Source: Pseudomonas koreensis (GTDB lineage Bacteria > Pseudomonadota > Gammaproteobacteria > Pseudomonadales > Pseudomonadaceae). Taken from it: DNA of 64,000 nt. Location of the stretch: positions 3,101,501-3,165,500 of the forward strand of contig NZ_JALJWP010000001.1 of the NCBI RefSeq assembly GCF_024169245.1. The letters run 5' to 3'. Position numbers and translations under genes: made by a program. Under the pieces are notes generated by a model. The model had not been told where the DNA came from, made no database searches, and saw only the letters and a list, made by a program, of their open reading frames with translations. Below are positions 40,130-49,587 of this stretch, in pieces (the first letter of the stretch is position 1; the number at the start of each line of letters is the position of its first letter).

Positions 40130-41401
40130 TCAGAAGCGGTAAGTCGCGCCGACACCGAAGCCGTTTGCCGAGTTTTCATACTTGGCATCGTAGCTCTGGC
40201 CACGCGCGTTTTCGTTGCGGATCTTGACCGACTCTTCCTTCAGGTACGAGTACGCGACGTCGATGGTCAGGTCGTCGGTCGGGCTCCAGCCGGCACCGAT
40301 ACTGAAGATGGTGCGGTCGCCAGTCGGGATGCGTGGCGAGCGGTCTTCGTTATTGGTTGGCGACTGGTCGAAGGTCAGACCGGTACGCAGTACCCATTCC
40401 TTGTTCAACTGGTACGAGGTGCCCACCGCGTAGGCCCAGGAGTCATGCCAGTTCTGGTCTTCGTTGATCGAACCGAACTGGCCGGCCAGCAGAGGCTGCA
40501 CGCCGGAGTTCTTCACGGTGATCTTGTCCAGCTGGCTCCAGCGAGTCCAGGTGGTACCGGCGTAGACGTTCCAGCGATCGTTGATCGCCTGGGTGACCGA
40601 GAAGTCCACGGATTCCGGCGTGGTGATCTTCAGCGAAGCGTCGTACTTCTGATTGGCGCCTACGCCCACGAGCGCCAGTGCGCCGTAGTTGACCTTGGTG
40701 TTGCCTTCGAGTTTGTAGTCGACCTTGGAGTGATAGGTCAGGCCCAGGCGGGTGGTGTCGGTGGCCTGGACCAGCAAGCCGACGTTGTAGCCCAGCGCGG
40801 TGTCGTCACCCTTGATCTTGACCTTGCCGTCCGGCAGTGCCTGGGTGATCGAGAGGTTGGATTCCAGCGAGCCGTCGATGCGGTTGATGGTCGGGCCGAA
40901 ACCGATCGATACCTTGTCGTTGAAGGCATAGCTGACGGTTGGCTGGAAGGTGATGACTTGCACTTCGGACTTGCTGCCGAAGTAACGGCCGGCAAAGCCG
41001 TTTTCGTAATCCGTGATCAGGCCGAACGGCACGTAGACACCGAGGCCGAATGCCCAGTGATCATCGATCGGTTTTACATAGAAGCCCATAGGTACTGCGG
41101 TGAAGGGCACCATGTTGCCTTTGTTGCTGCCGCCGTTCGGGCTGGAGCTGGCGTTGCTGATATCGGTGTGTGCGTCGACAACGGCGACACCGCCGGTGAC
41201 TTGTTCGCGCTTGATGCGCGCCATGCCGGCCGGGTTGCCATAAACAGTGCTTGCGTCGTCGGCAGAAGAAGATCGCCCGGCAAAACCAGTCCCCATCCCA
41301 CTGATGCTTTGTTCGTTGAGGGCAAAACCTGCCGCGAAGATCTGCGTGGAGGCAAGGGTAACGGCGAGGCTAAGGGTGGTTTTGAGCATGACTTTTTTCA
41401 T
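40130..41401 (-). CDS. FadL/OmpP1 family outer-membrane transport protein
   Basis: A 423-residue outer-membrane beta-barrel with a signal peptide ending in TQIFA (about residue 23). The mature N-terminus GFALNEQSISGMGTGFAGRSSSADDASTVYGNPAGMARI is the FadL-family plug signature, and it ends with the C-terminal aromatic GATYRF. Likely function is uptake of long-chain fatty acids or other hydrophobic compounds. A CACCAGGAG site precedes the start. Confidence 0.93.
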   Translation of the reverse strand: MKKVMLKTTLSLAVTLASTQIFAAGFALNEQSISGMGTGFAGRSSSADDASTVYGNPAGMARIKREQVTGGVAVVDAHTDISNASSSPNGGSNKGNMVPFTAVPMGFYVKPIDDHWAFGLGVYVPFGLITDYENGFAGRYFGSKSEVQVITFQPTVSYAFNDKVSIGFGPTINRIDGSLESNLSITQALPDGKVKIKGDDTALGYNVGLLVQATDTTRLGLTYHSKVDYKLEGNTKVNYGALALVGVGANQKYDASLKITTPESVDFSVTQAINDRWNVYAGTTWTRWSQLDKITVKNSGVQPLLAGQFGSINEDQNWHDSWAYAVGTSYQLNKEWVLRTGLTFDQSPTNNEDRSPRIPTGDRTIFSIGAGWSPTDDLTIDVAYSYLKEESVKIRNENARGQSYDAKYENSANGFGVGATYRF

Positions 41402-41547
41402 TATTAGAACTCCTGGTGATCACCGGGGCGAAAATTACCAACATTTTCGTTCCAGCGCTATAGCCCGTATGCCTTGATTTAGAGCGGTTTTGTAGGACAA
41501 TCCAACCAGAATGGCGGCCTGTTGCGAGAACTTGTGGAACCGCACGG

Positions 41548-42030
41548 TCAGCAAGCGACCTGATTCAGCGGTGAAACACAGGTTTGCCAGGCACAGGTGA
41601 AGTCACGCAGACGGCCCTGCGGTTGAAAGGTCTGGCGCCAGATGCGCGCCATGCCGAGCAGGTCAGTTGGAGCGGGGAGGGTGGGGTTCTGTTCTTCTAC
41701 CAGCAGCCAGGCGATGGCAGTGGCGTAACGCAGGTTGACGGTCAGTTCCAGGTGCGGGCCACTGAGGAATGCATGCTGGCTGGCGAGGCCGCGCACCAGG
41801 CTGGCACGCTCCGGATCCAGCGCCAGATAATCGTCCCAGAGCGCCTGATGACGATGCTCGGCAATCCGGTAGAGGCCGTGGCCACGGCGGTCGTGCAGCG
41901 CTGACCCGAGGGCGGACTGGCTGGCGGCGATACCCAGCAGCAGGGATTCGGCGGTTGCGCAGTGGCGTCCCAGATAGATCAATGTGGGACGGATCACATA
42001 GCGGCACAGTTCGCTGGCAGCGATACCCAT
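41548..42030 (-). CDS. Conserved hypothetical protein
   Basis: A 160-residue soluble protein rich in Leu, Ala, His and Arg (SALHDRRGHGLYRIAEHRHQALWDDYLALDPERASLVRGL). I see no signal peptide or recognised domain. It follows the FadL-type gene on the same strand with its own leader region. Its codon use is like its neighbours. Function unknown. Confidence 0.7.
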   Translation of the reverse strand: MGIAASELCRYVIRPTLIYLGRHCATAESLLLGIAASQSALGSALHDRRGHGLYRIAEHRHQALWDDYLALDPERASLVRGLASQHAFLSGPHLELTVNLRYATAIAWLLVEEQNPTLPAPTDLLGMARIWRQTFQPQGRLRDFTCAWQTCVSPLNQVAC

Positions 42031-42250
42031 AACACCCTCGGTTCTTGTTGTTGAGGGCGAGTCCTGAAGGGGCTTTGGCAGCAGTGGATCGACTCAGGCT
42101 CGCCGCAAGCGGGTCACCGCTTGAGTTGAAGTGTAGTGTCATATTCAGCGTGTAAAGGACTGTTTTTAAAATATTTCCGTCAACGCTCGCCGAGCGTTAG
42201 ATCGGAACATGCTTAGCAGCGCAGCGCTAACAGTGAATTATCAGGCAATA

Positions 42251-42279
42251 AAAAGCCCCGCTTTTCAGCAGGGCTTTGC
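42251..42279 (-). terminator. Terminator of the 74-residue gene
   Basis: Minus-strand stem AAAGCCCTGCTG ... AGCGGGGCTTTTTATT, located about 20 bases after the stop of the downstream-reading small gene. Confidence 0.8.
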
Positions 42280-42299
42280 TTTTGCAGCCTGGTCGGCTT

Positions 42300-42524
42300 T
42301 CAGGCAACCAGTGCCTGACGCGTGCGTTCGATCACGGCCTGCAGCGGTTCGGCGCTGGAGTATTGATCGGGGTACAAACGCTCGCTGTGACGAGCGATAC
42401 CGTGTTCATTGACCACGGTGAAGCTGAAGCAGCCTTTGCGAGCGGCCATGATCAGGCAGTTCATTGGAGCAAAAGCGTTGGTTAGGGTGCGAATGGCATC
42501 CTGAGTCTGGATTTGAGTAGACAT
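42300..42524 (-). CDS. Small conserved protein, possibly DUF3509-like
   Basis: A 74-residue protein (LTNAFAPMNCLIMAARKGCFSFTVVNEHG ... PLQAVIERTRQAL) with a predicted beta-beta-alpha arrangement. It resembles in layout the DUF3509 proteins of pseudomonads: an N-terminal 'AFAP' segment, a central beta-hairpin, and a C-terminal 'LQ.VIE..R' helix. That family call is from memory of pattern and not certain. A terminator follows. Confidence 0.65.
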   Translation of the reverse strand: MSTQIQTQDAIRTLTNAFAPMNCLIMAARKGCFSFTVVNEHGIARHSERLYPDQYSSAEPLQAVIERTRQALVA

Positions 42525-43200
42525 AGTTATTAGGTGTTCCTACAAATGACACGGATAAGAACCGTGCAACGTTAAAACGTTCCAGTAACGTTGATCACCA
42601 TTGATCGAACGAAGAACCCGACTGGAACAAAGCAGCCAGTTTGAAGCGCTGATAAGTGAGCGCGCTTGGGCTGGCAGGTAGGTACTTAGGAGGACAGGCA
42701 TCACAGCGAGGGCAAAGGTTCTGGGCCCGGGGTGAAGATCCTGATCAATTTGCAGGTTGGTTCGGTCAGAGTAAGTGTTCTTCGCAACGCCCTTTGCTTT
42801 CATTCAAAGGCAGCGTCGTCGCAAGATTTACCTGGAAACCATCGAGGGGTCGGTCCCGCTTTTTTCGGATATTTCTTCCTGTTGGAAGATTGACCGTGGG
42901 AGATGTTCGACCGGAATTGACTTTCAGCTTGGTACTAACGCCGCGGATAGTAACGGATCCGTCGAGACGAAGCAAACCCCGCAATGAAAAAAAGCCTGAA
43001 GGGACATGGCTGCGCCTGACCATCCGTCGGCGCGCGGGCTTTCTCGCAAATACTTTTGGCCTTTTCCGTCGCACAAAACGACCCAACAAAGCGCACGCAT
43101 ATAACCGTCTCAGAGGTACTTGTGCACATTAGTTGCACGGAGCGTAACGCAACTGTCATATCGATCCTGACTCCAGCCGCTGCCTGTATCAAAAGTTTAA
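42525..43200. other. Gene-free region with lower GC
   Basis: Together with the element at 43201-43330, this leaves about 0.9 kb before the next gene. GC is visibly lower than in flanking genes. Open frames at 42656-43132 (plus) and 42766-43089 (minus) lack ATG starts, ribosome sites and protein-like composition. I see short inverted repeats (for example around AACGTT copies at 42569-42596) and nothing else I can support; a small RNA is possible. Confidence 0.5.
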
Positions 43201-43330
43201 GTCAATGAAAAATATCGCCTTTTTTTGTTGGTGAAAAAATCGTCAGTTTGACTGCGAGGCCCATTCCATAAGGCTTTGCGAGGATCGTAAAGCGGTTGTC
43301 CACTGACTTATCCACAGCTTCTGTGGATTG
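43201..43330 (+). repeat. Dispersed non-coding element with inverted DnaA boxes, copy 1
   Basis: It begins GTCAATGAAA and has a T7 run, GGTGA, AAAAAAT and GGCTTT in order. It ends with TTATCCACA (43308-43316), a 5-base gap and TGTGGATTG (43322-43330). A related element with the same order and spacing is at 62569-62697. It lies about 105 bases upstream of a small protein gene. Confidence 0.6.
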
Positions 43331-43435
43331 TCCCTAGCGCTTGCTCTAGGACGGGCGTGCCGGGTTTTTTTCGGCTTTACCTGTAAGAAAAAGAGAGTAA
43401 AGTGGCGCGCCTTCCGATCTGTCCCGCAGTGCTTT

Positions 43436-43759
43436 ATGAAGTTTCGCTCAGTATCAGACTCCGTTAGCCCGAACCCGACTCCTGTTACCCCGCCCAAGCG
43501 CTTCTCCGTGCGCGTGGCTGAATGGCTGCTCGATGCGCCGCGCCTGAGCGATAGCCCAAGCGCCAAGCATCTCGCCGGCCGTCTGCTCAAGCAACCGGCC
43601 CGTGAAGGTGTGGTCGCCGCGCAAAGCCGTCTCGGCCAACTGATCTGCCGTGAATGCGGCAACGCGCGCGACCGGCGTATCGGTCAGGAACTGCTGCGTC
43701 AGGCCGCCCGCGCAGGCGACCGTCGCGCGCAGCAGGAACTCGGTCTCATCGAAGACTGA
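43436..43759 (+). CDS. Small Sel1-like repeat protein
   Basis: A 107-residue basic protein. The C-terminal half (GVVAAQSRLGQLICRECGNARDRRIGQELLRQAARAGDRRAQQELGLIE) has the helix-turn-helix spacing of Sel1/TPR-like repeats; the N-terminus is Pro-rich and disordered. The start at 43436 (MKFRSVSDS) is the first that gives a protein-like N-terminus; its ribosome site is poor. Function unknown, probably protein binding. Confidence 0.75.
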   Translation: MKFRSVSDSVSPNPTPVTPPKRFSVRVAEWLLDAPRLSDSPSAKHLAGRLLKQPAREGVVAAQSRLGQLICRECGNARDRRIGQELLRQAARAGDRRAQQELGLIED

Positions 43760-43820
43760 GCTGTCCAAGCCCTGACACCTTGGTTAACCTTCAGGCTTTA
43801 TCGGATTGGCAGGAGTCGCT

Positions 43821-45299
43821 ATGGCTATGGACTTGACCAGCATATTGCTTGGTCTGGCGGCAGCAGGGTTGCCGCTGCTGGCGCTGGCCTGGCAACTGCA
43901 ACGCCGGGCCAGCAACGCGCAGGCTGATCTGGCGTTGCTCGAAGAGCGCCTGGCCATGGCACAACTGGCTCAGGACGGACTCAATGCTCAGCTTGAAGCC
44001 AGCCGCGACGAAATCGCCGATCTTGGTCAGGCCAACGCCGCCAAGCAGGCCGACCTTGCCGCCCTGCGCCGTGAAGTCGAGCTGCTGCAGATCGAGCGCG
44101 ATGACGCCCGCGACGCCTCCCATGCCTGGAATCTCGAACGCGCCAACAAAGATGCCGAGTTGCGCCGCCTCGACGCCCACGCCGCCTCGCTGAGTGCCGA
44201 ACTGCGCGAGCAACAGGAAAGCCATCAACAACGCCTCAACGATCTGCAAGGCTCGCGGGACGAACTGCGTGCGCAGTTCGCCGAGCTGGCCGGCAAGATT
44301 TTCGATGAGCGTGAGCAGCGCTTCGCTGAAACCAGCCAGCAGCGGCTCGGGCAGTTGCTCGATCCGTTGAAAGAACGCATCCAGTCCTTCGAAAAACGCG
44401 TCGAAGAAAGTTATCAGGCCGAAGCCCGCGAGCGTTTCTCGCTGGCCAAGGAACTGGAGCGTCTGCAGGCGCTGAATCTGCGTTTGAGCGACGAAGCGAC
44501 CAACCTGACCCGCGCGCTCAAGGGCCAGAAGACCCAGGGCAACTGGGGCGAACTGATCCTTGAGCGCGTTCTTGAGCACGCAGGGCTGGAGAAGGGCCGT
44601 GAGTACCAGACCCAGGTCAATCTCAAAGGCCCGGACGGCGAGCGCTTCCAGCCCGATGTGATCATTTATCTGCCGGGTGACAAGCAAGTGGTGGTCGACT
44701 CGAAAGTCAGCCTCACCGCCTATCAACAATATGTTGCGGCTGATGACGACACGTTGGGGCAAATCGCGATCAAGCAGCATGTGTTGTCGCTGCGCAATCA
44801 CGTCAAAGGCCTGGCCGGCAAGGACTACAAGCGCCTCGAAGGCTTGCACAGCCTCGATTTCGTTTTGCTGTTCGTACCGATCGAGGCGGCGTTTTCTGCT
44901 GCGTTACAGGCTGAGCCGTCGCTGTTCCAGGAAGCCTTTGACCGCAATATCGTGATTGTCAGTCCGACCACGTTGCTGGCCACGCTGCGGGTGATCGACA
45001 GTCTGTGGAAGCAGGAACGGCAGAGCCAGAACGCCCGGGAAATCGCCGAGCGCGCGGGTTGGCTGTACGACAAATTCGTGTTGTTTATTCAGGATCTGGA
45101 CGAGGTTGGCAATCGCTTGCAGCAACTGGATAAGGCTTACAGCTCTGCGCGTAACAAGCTGACAGAAGGGCGCGGCAATCTGGTCAGTCGCAGTGAGCAA
45201 TTGAAGTTGCTCGGTGCGCGGGCGAGCAAGAGCTTGCCGGCGGATTTGCTTGAGCGGGCGATGACGGATGTTGATGGGTTGGTTGAGTTGCCTGAATAA
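43821..45299 (+). CDS. rmuC: DNA recombination protein RmuC
   Basis: A 492-residue protein with an N-terminal transmembrane helix (about 3-22), a long coiled coil (about 25-180) and the RmuC nuclease-like domain (about 190-470) containing TQGNWGELILERVLEHAGL, VVDSKVSLTAYQQYV and FVLLFVPIEAAFSAAL. RmuC limits recombination at inverted repeats, notable in a genome this rich in palindromic REPINs. The start at 43821 follows AGGAG by five bases; the ATG two codons later is also possible. Confidence 0.93.
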   Translation: MAMDLTSILLGLAAAGLPLLALAWQLQRRASNAQADLALLEERLAMAQLAQDGLNAQLEASRDEIADLGQANAAKQADLAALRREVELLQIERDDARDASHAWNLERANKDAELRRLDAHAASLSAELREQQESHQQRLNDLQGSRDELRAQFAELAGKIFDEREQRFAETSQQRLGQLLDPLKERIQSFEKRVEESYQAEARERFSLAKELERLQALNLRLSDEATNLTRALKGQKTQGNWGELILERVLEHAGLEKGREYQTQVNLKGPDGERFQPDVIIYLPGDKQVVVDSKVSLTAYQQYVAADDDTLGQIAIKQHVLSLRNHVKGLAGKDYKRLEGLHSLDFVLLFVPIEAAFSAALQAEPSLFQEAFDRNIVIVSPTTLLATLRVIDSLWKQERQSQNAREIAERAGWLYDKFVLFIQDLDEVGNRLQQLDKAYSSARNKLTEGRGNLVSRSEQLKLLGARASKSLPADLLERAMTDVDGLVELPE

Positions 45300-45640
45300 G
45301 AGGTCGTTTTTTAGGGTGATTTTGGGGACATATCCGTTGCTGCGGTGATGGCTTATTACGGTTTCGCCCTTACGGCGACTTACTTTTTTACAAGCGCCAA
45401 AAAAAGTAAGCAAAAAACGCTAGCTCCTGCGTTCGGCCCTCGCAGGCTCGGGTTCCTTCGCTCCGGGACTGATCCGGGCGCAGCGGCTCCGGTTTGCTTC
45501 GCTGCACCTCCTTCCGCTGTGTCTGGCTGCGCCAGACGGTCGCTGCGCTCCCACGCCCGGATCAATCCCTCCACTCAGCCTTCCGACGTCGCCGGTGGAT
45601 CAAGATCAAGATCAACAGCACTCGAGCTAACGCTCATTGT
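45300..45640. repeat. Long structured intergenic repeat of the Pseudomonas type
   Basis: The region carries sequence I recognise as a common long intergenic repeat in the P. fluorescens group: GGGGACATATCCGTTGCTGC, then a hairpin CTTACTTTTTT (45379-45389) with AAAAAAGTAAG (45400-45410), then a run of short GC-rich palindromes up to the Sau-like GGATCAAGATCAAGATCAA. No gene is supported here. Confidence 0.6.
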
Positions 45641-45943
45641 GTAGGAGCTGCCGAAGGCTGCGATCTTTTGATTTTGCTTTTCTGTGGGAGTGAGCCTGCT
45701 CGCGATGGCGATCTGAAGGCCAACCAATTTCCATCGAATTCACGCGATCCAACTGTAGGAGCTGCCGAAGGCTGCGATCTTTTGATTTTGCTTTTCTGTG
45801 GGAGTGAGCCTGCTCGCGATGGCGATCTGAAGGCCAACCAATTTCCATCGAATTCATGCGATCCAACTGTAGGAGCTGCCGAAGGCTGCGATCTTTGCTT
45901 TTGCTTTTGCCTTTCTGTGGGAGCGAGCCTGCTCGCGAACGCG
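45641..45943. repeat. 114-bp tandem array of composite REP units
   Basis: Three head-to-tail units start at 45641, 45755 and 45869 (exact 114-bp period; the last is incomplete). Each holds a family A REP (GTAGGAGCTGCCGAAGGCTG) followed by a family B REP (TGTGGGAGTGAGCCTGCTCG), joined by a shared spacer that includes CCAACCAATTTCCATCGAA. Unlike the other elements, the two REPs in each unit face the same way relative to the array and belong to different families. Confidence 0.92.
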
Positions 45944-45959
45944 TCGGCGAAATCACCGC

Positions 45960-48900
45960 CTACAGCGGCAGATACCGACTCAACAGTGCCCGCAACGCTG
46001 CCGGCTTCACCGGTTTGGCCAGGTAATCCAGCCCTGCCGCGTGCACTTGGGCCACGGTTTCCGGGCGCCCATCCGCGCTGATCACCACGCCGGGCACCGG
46101 CTCGCCCAGACGGGTACGCAACCACGCCATCAGCTCTGTGCCGGTATCGCCGTGGTCGAGGTGATAGTCGACCAGTGCCAGTTGCGGCCGTACCCCTTCA
46201 TTCAATATCGCCGCGCATTCGTCGCGATTACGCGCCGTCCATACCTGGCAGCCCCAGCGGCTGAGCAGGCTGTTCATGCCAATCAAAATGCTGTCTTCGT
46301 TATCGATGCACAGCACCTGCGCGCCGCTGAGCATTTTGCTGTTCGGTTCGACCGAGGCGCTCGCCGCAGGTGTTTGCGTGCGCGCCAGCGGTACCGTCAC
46401 GCTGAATACACTGCCGCGCCCCGGCCAGGAACGAACGCGCAAGGTATGCCCGAGCACCCGGCACAAGCCGTCGGCGATCGCCAGACCCAGGCCCAGGCCT
46501 TTTTCGGCGCGGGTCTGGTGGCTGTCGAGGCGTTTGAACTCTTCGAAAATCACTTGCTGCTTGTCTTCCGGAATCCCCGGGCCGCGATCCCAGACTTCCA
46601 GGCACAATTCGTCGCCGCGCCGGCGCACGCCCAGCAGCACCGGGCCCTTGGCGTAGCGGAAAGCGTTGGTGAGGAAGTTCTGCAGAATCCGCCGCAGCAG
46701 TTTGATGTCGCTGTCGATGCGCAGCTGACTGCCGCGCACCCGGAACGTGAGCTTTTGCTCTTGGGCCAGCGCTTTGAACTCCGCGCCGAGGATGTCGAAC
46801 AGTTCGTTGAGGGCGAAGGCCTTGCGATCCGGGTTGATCTTGCCGTTTTCCAGGCGCGAGATGTCCAGCAGATCGCTGATCAGGTCTTCTGCCGAACGCA
46901 GCGAGCTGTCGAGGTGGTGCACCAGTTGTTGCGCCTCGGCGCTCAAGCCTTCGTTTTGATGGGAGAGGGCCGCGGAGAACAGCCGTGCGGCGTTCAGCGG
47001 CTGCATCAAGTCATGGCTGACGGCGGCAAGAAAGCGGGTTTTCGACTGGTTCGCCGCCTCGGCGGTGCCCTTGGCTTCGGTGAGTGCAACGTTGAGTTGC
47101 GAGAGTTCCTGGGTGCGCTCGCTGACCCGTTGTTCGAGGCCTTCGTTGGCCTCGGTCAGCGCCTGTTCGGCCTCGCGAAACGCAGTAATGTCAGTGAAGC
47201 TCATGACGAAACCGCCACCGGGCATCGGGTTGCCGATCAGTTCGATCACCCGGCCGTTGGGGAACAGCCGTTCGGAGGTGTGCGCGCGGCCCTGACGCAT
47301 CCAGTGCAAGCGGCGCGCAACGTGCACTTCGGCCTCGCCGGGGCCGCACAGGCCCCGCTCGGCGTTGTAGCGAATGATGTCGGCAATCGGCCGGCCGACG
47401 CTGATCAGGCCGTCGGGGTAGTTGAACAGCTCCAGATAACGCCGGTTCCACGCCACCAGTTTCAGCGATTGGTCGACCACGCTGATGCCTTGCGTGATGT
47501 TCTCGATCGCGCCTTGCAACAGCGCGCGGTTGAACTGCAGCACTTCCGAGGCTTCGTCAGCGATCCGGACTACGTCCTCCAGCTGCATTTCCCGACCTTC
47601 GATGGCGGCTTTTACTACAGCACGCGTCGACGATGCGCCAAGGACACCGGCCAGCAGGCGTTCGGTGTGTGCGATCCATTCGCTGTCGGCGTTCTGGTTG
47701 GGGTTAAAGCCCTTGCCCTGGCGGTAGGCGAAACGAATGAAGCTCTGCCGCGCGCGTTCTTCGCCGACGAAACGTGCCGCCAGTTGCAGCAGATCGTCGA
47801 TCTGCACCGCCAGCATCGAACGACCATTGGGCCGTGCGCTGATTTCCTGGCCGATGAAACGCCCGGCCTGCCAGTGTTCGGAAACTCGCGTGCGCGACAG
47901 CACCGAGACCCAGGCAAACAGGGTGAAGTTACCCGCCAGCGACAGCACCACGCCTTGGGTCAGCGGCGTGATCGGCAGGTTCAGCGGATTGCTGTGCAGC
48001 CACGCCAAGCCGGGGAAACTCGCCAGTGACCAGCCGAGACTGTGCGCGGCAATCGGCAGCACCAGCGTGTAAAACCATAGAAACGTGCCGGTGGCGAGGC
48101 CGGCGAACACGCCCCGGCGGTTGGCCTGCTTCCAGTACAACGCGCCAAGCATCGCCGGCGCCAGTTGCGTCACCGCCGCGAAGGCGATCTGGCCGATGGT
48201 CGCCAGGCTCGCGGTCGAGCCGAGCAAGCGATAGCTGACGTAGGCCAGCAGCAGAATCACCACGATGCTGACCCGGCGCACTGAGAGCATCCACTGGCGG
48301 AACACTTCGAACGGGCGCTCGGCGTTATTGCGGCGCAGCAGCCACGGCAACAGCATGTCGTTGGAAACCATGGTCGACAGCGCGACGCTGGCGACAATCA
48401 CCATGCCGGTCGCTGCCGATGCACCGCCGATAAACGCCAGCATCGCCAGCGCCGGATGGGCCTGGGCCAGCGGCAGGCTGATCACGAACGAGTCGGGCAG
48501 CACGTGGCTGGGCAGCATCATCTGACCGGCGAGGGCGATCGGGACTACAAACAGTGCGGCCAACGCCAGATAAGCCGGGAACACCCATTTCGCCAGACGC
48601 AGATCCTGCGGGTCGATGTTCTCCACCACGGTGACGTGAAATTGCCGGGGCAGGCAGATGATCGCCATCATCGCCACACCGGTCTGCACCACCATCGACG
48701 GCCAGTTGATGGTTTCCTTCCAATAGGCTTCAAGGCGCGGGGCGAGCATCGCCTGATTGAACAGGTCGTCGAAACCGTCATACAGACCGTAAGTAACGAA
48801 AGCGCCGACAGCAAGAAAAGCGAACAGCTTGACCAGTGATTCGAAGGCAATTGCCAAGACCATGCCGCGGTGGTGTTCGGTGGCATCAAGGTTGCGCGTG

Positions 48901-49430
48901 CCGAAAACGATGGTGAACAACGCCAGCACCAGCGACACGATCAGCGCCGTGTCCTGGGCGCGGGTGCCCATGGCATCGGCGCCGGCACCGATCAACAGGT
49001 TCACGCCGAGGACAATGCCTTTGAGCTGAAGGGCAATATAGGGCAAGACGCCAACCAGGCAGATCAGCGCTACGACCACCGCCAGGGATTGCGATTTACC
49101 GTAGCGCGCGGCGATGAAGTCGGCGATGGAGGTGATGTTCTCCTGTTTGCTGATCATCACCATTTTCTGCAGGACCCACGGCGCGCCCACCAGCAGCAGG
49201 ATCGGGCCGAGGTAGATCGGCAGGAACGACCACAGTTGTTCCGCCGCCTGGCCGACCGCGCCGAAGAAGGTCCAACTGGTGCAGTAAACCGCCAGCGACA
49301 GGCTGTACACCCAGGCACGCACTCGCGGCGGCAACGGCGTGCTGCGACGGTCGCCGTAAAAGGCGATGGCGAACATGATGGCCATGTAGGCCAGGGCAAC
49401 GACGGCGATCAGCCCGGTGGACAACGACAT
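45960..49430 (-). CDS. Hybrid sensor histidine kinase with solute-symporter domain (CrbS/MxtR type)
   Basis: A 1156-residue protein. Residues 1 to about 500 form a sodium/solute symporter-like (SLC5) domain of 12-13 helices. A linker/STAC-like region (about 530-630), a PAS domain (about 637-751) and a coiled coil follow. The kinase has the phospho-acceptor His806 in FLAAVSHDLMQPLNAARLF and ATP-site motifs NAFRYA, DRGPGIP and KGLGLGLAI. A C-terminal receiver has Asp1088 in LALVDYHLD. This layout, with receiver, fits CrbS/MxtR (acetate and virulence-linked regulation) rather than CbrA, which lacks the receiver. No partner LuxR-type regulator is adjacent. The start at 49430 has GGGAG upstream. 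Confidence 0.9.
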   Translation of the reverse strand: MSLSTGLIAVVALAYMAIMFAIAFYGDRRSTPLPPRVRAWVYSLSLAVYCTSWTFFGAVGQAAEQLWSFLPIYLGPILLLVGAPWVLQKMVMISKQENITSIADFIAARYGKSQSLAVVVALICLVGVLPYIALQLKGIVLGVNLLIGAGADAMGTRAQDTALIVSLVLALFTIVFGTRNLDATEHHRGMVLAIAFESLVKLFAFLAVGAFVTYGLYDGFDDLFNQAMLAPRLEAYWKETINWPSMVVQTGVAMMAIICLPRQFHVTVVENIDPQDLRLAKWVFPAYLALAALFVVPIALAGQMMLPSHVLPDSFVISLPLAQAHPALAMLAFIGGASAATGMVIVASVALSTMVSNDMLLPWLLRRNNAERPFEVFRQWMLSVRRVSIVVILLLAYVSYRLLGSTASLATIGQIAFAAVTQLAPAMLGALYWKQANRRGVFAGLATGTFLWFYTLVLPIAAHSLGWSLASFPGLAWLHSNPLNLPITPLTQGVVLSLAGNFTLFAWVSVLSRTRVSEHWQAGRFIGQEISARPNGRSMLAVQIDDLLQLAARFVGEERARQSFIRFAYRQGKGFNPNQNADSEWIAHTERLLAGVLGASSTRAVVKAAIEGREMQLEDVVRIADEASEVLQFNRALLQGAIENITQGISVVDQSLKLVAWNRRYLELFNYPDGLISVGRPIADIIRYNAERGLCGPGEAEVHVARRLHWMRQGRAHTSERLFPNGRVIELIGNPMPGGGFVMSFTDITAFREAEQALTEANEGLEQRVSERTQELSQLNVALTEAKGTAEAANQSKTRFLAAVSHDLMQPLNAARLFSAALSHQNEGLSAEAQQLVHHLDSSLRSAEDLISDLLDISRLENGKINPDRKAFALNELFDILGAEFKALAQEQKLTFRVRGSQLRIDSDIKLLRRILQNFLTNAFRYAKGPVLLGVRRRGDELCLEVWDRGPGIPEDKQQVIFEEFKRLDSHQTRAEKGLGLGLAIADGLCRVLGHTLRVRSWPGRGSVFSVTVPLARTQTPAASASVEPNSKMLSGAQVLCIDNEDSILIGMNSLLSRWGCQVWTARNRDECAAILNEGVRPQLALVDYHLDHGDTGTELMAWLRTRLGEPVPGVVISADGRPETVAQVHAAGLDYLAKPVKPAALRALLSRYLPL

Positions 49431-49587
49431 GCAGCACTCCCGACAAAAGACTCCCCGGCACGCCTGCCCGGGCGGACAGTCTCGCACGGGCGCGGCGGTT
49501 AGTCAGTGTCGACCAAGGTCGTGGCGTGGCGGGGTGTCGCAGGCATGGATCATTGCGTTTGTGCGTTGATCCTGCCTAGCGCAATCG

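Noticed and set aside
40058..41407. A 449-codon plus-strand frame opposite the FadL-type gene.
   Set aside because: The minus strand has a full outer-membrane protein with signal peptide and C-terminal Phe; the plus frame is its shadow.
42656..43132. A 158-codon plus-strand frame and a 107-codon minus-strand frame in the gene-free region.
   Set aside because: No ATG start, no ribosome site, basic low-complexity translation and no domain.
45641..45943. Possible CRISPR array because of regular direct repeats.
   Set aside because: Spacers are identical between units, the period is 114 bp and repeats are REP sequences; no cas genes are present.
45494..46081. Open frames on both strands with internally repeated peptides (…VGAAEGCDLLI…, …RSQPSAAPT…).
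   Set aside because: They are translations of the 114-bp tandem REP array and adjoining repeats, with no ribosome site or protein-like composition.
46041..48029. A 662-codon plus-strand frame opposite the sensor kinase.
   Set aside because: Antisense shadow of a conserved kinase; the translation is rich in His/Gln/Arg and matches no family.
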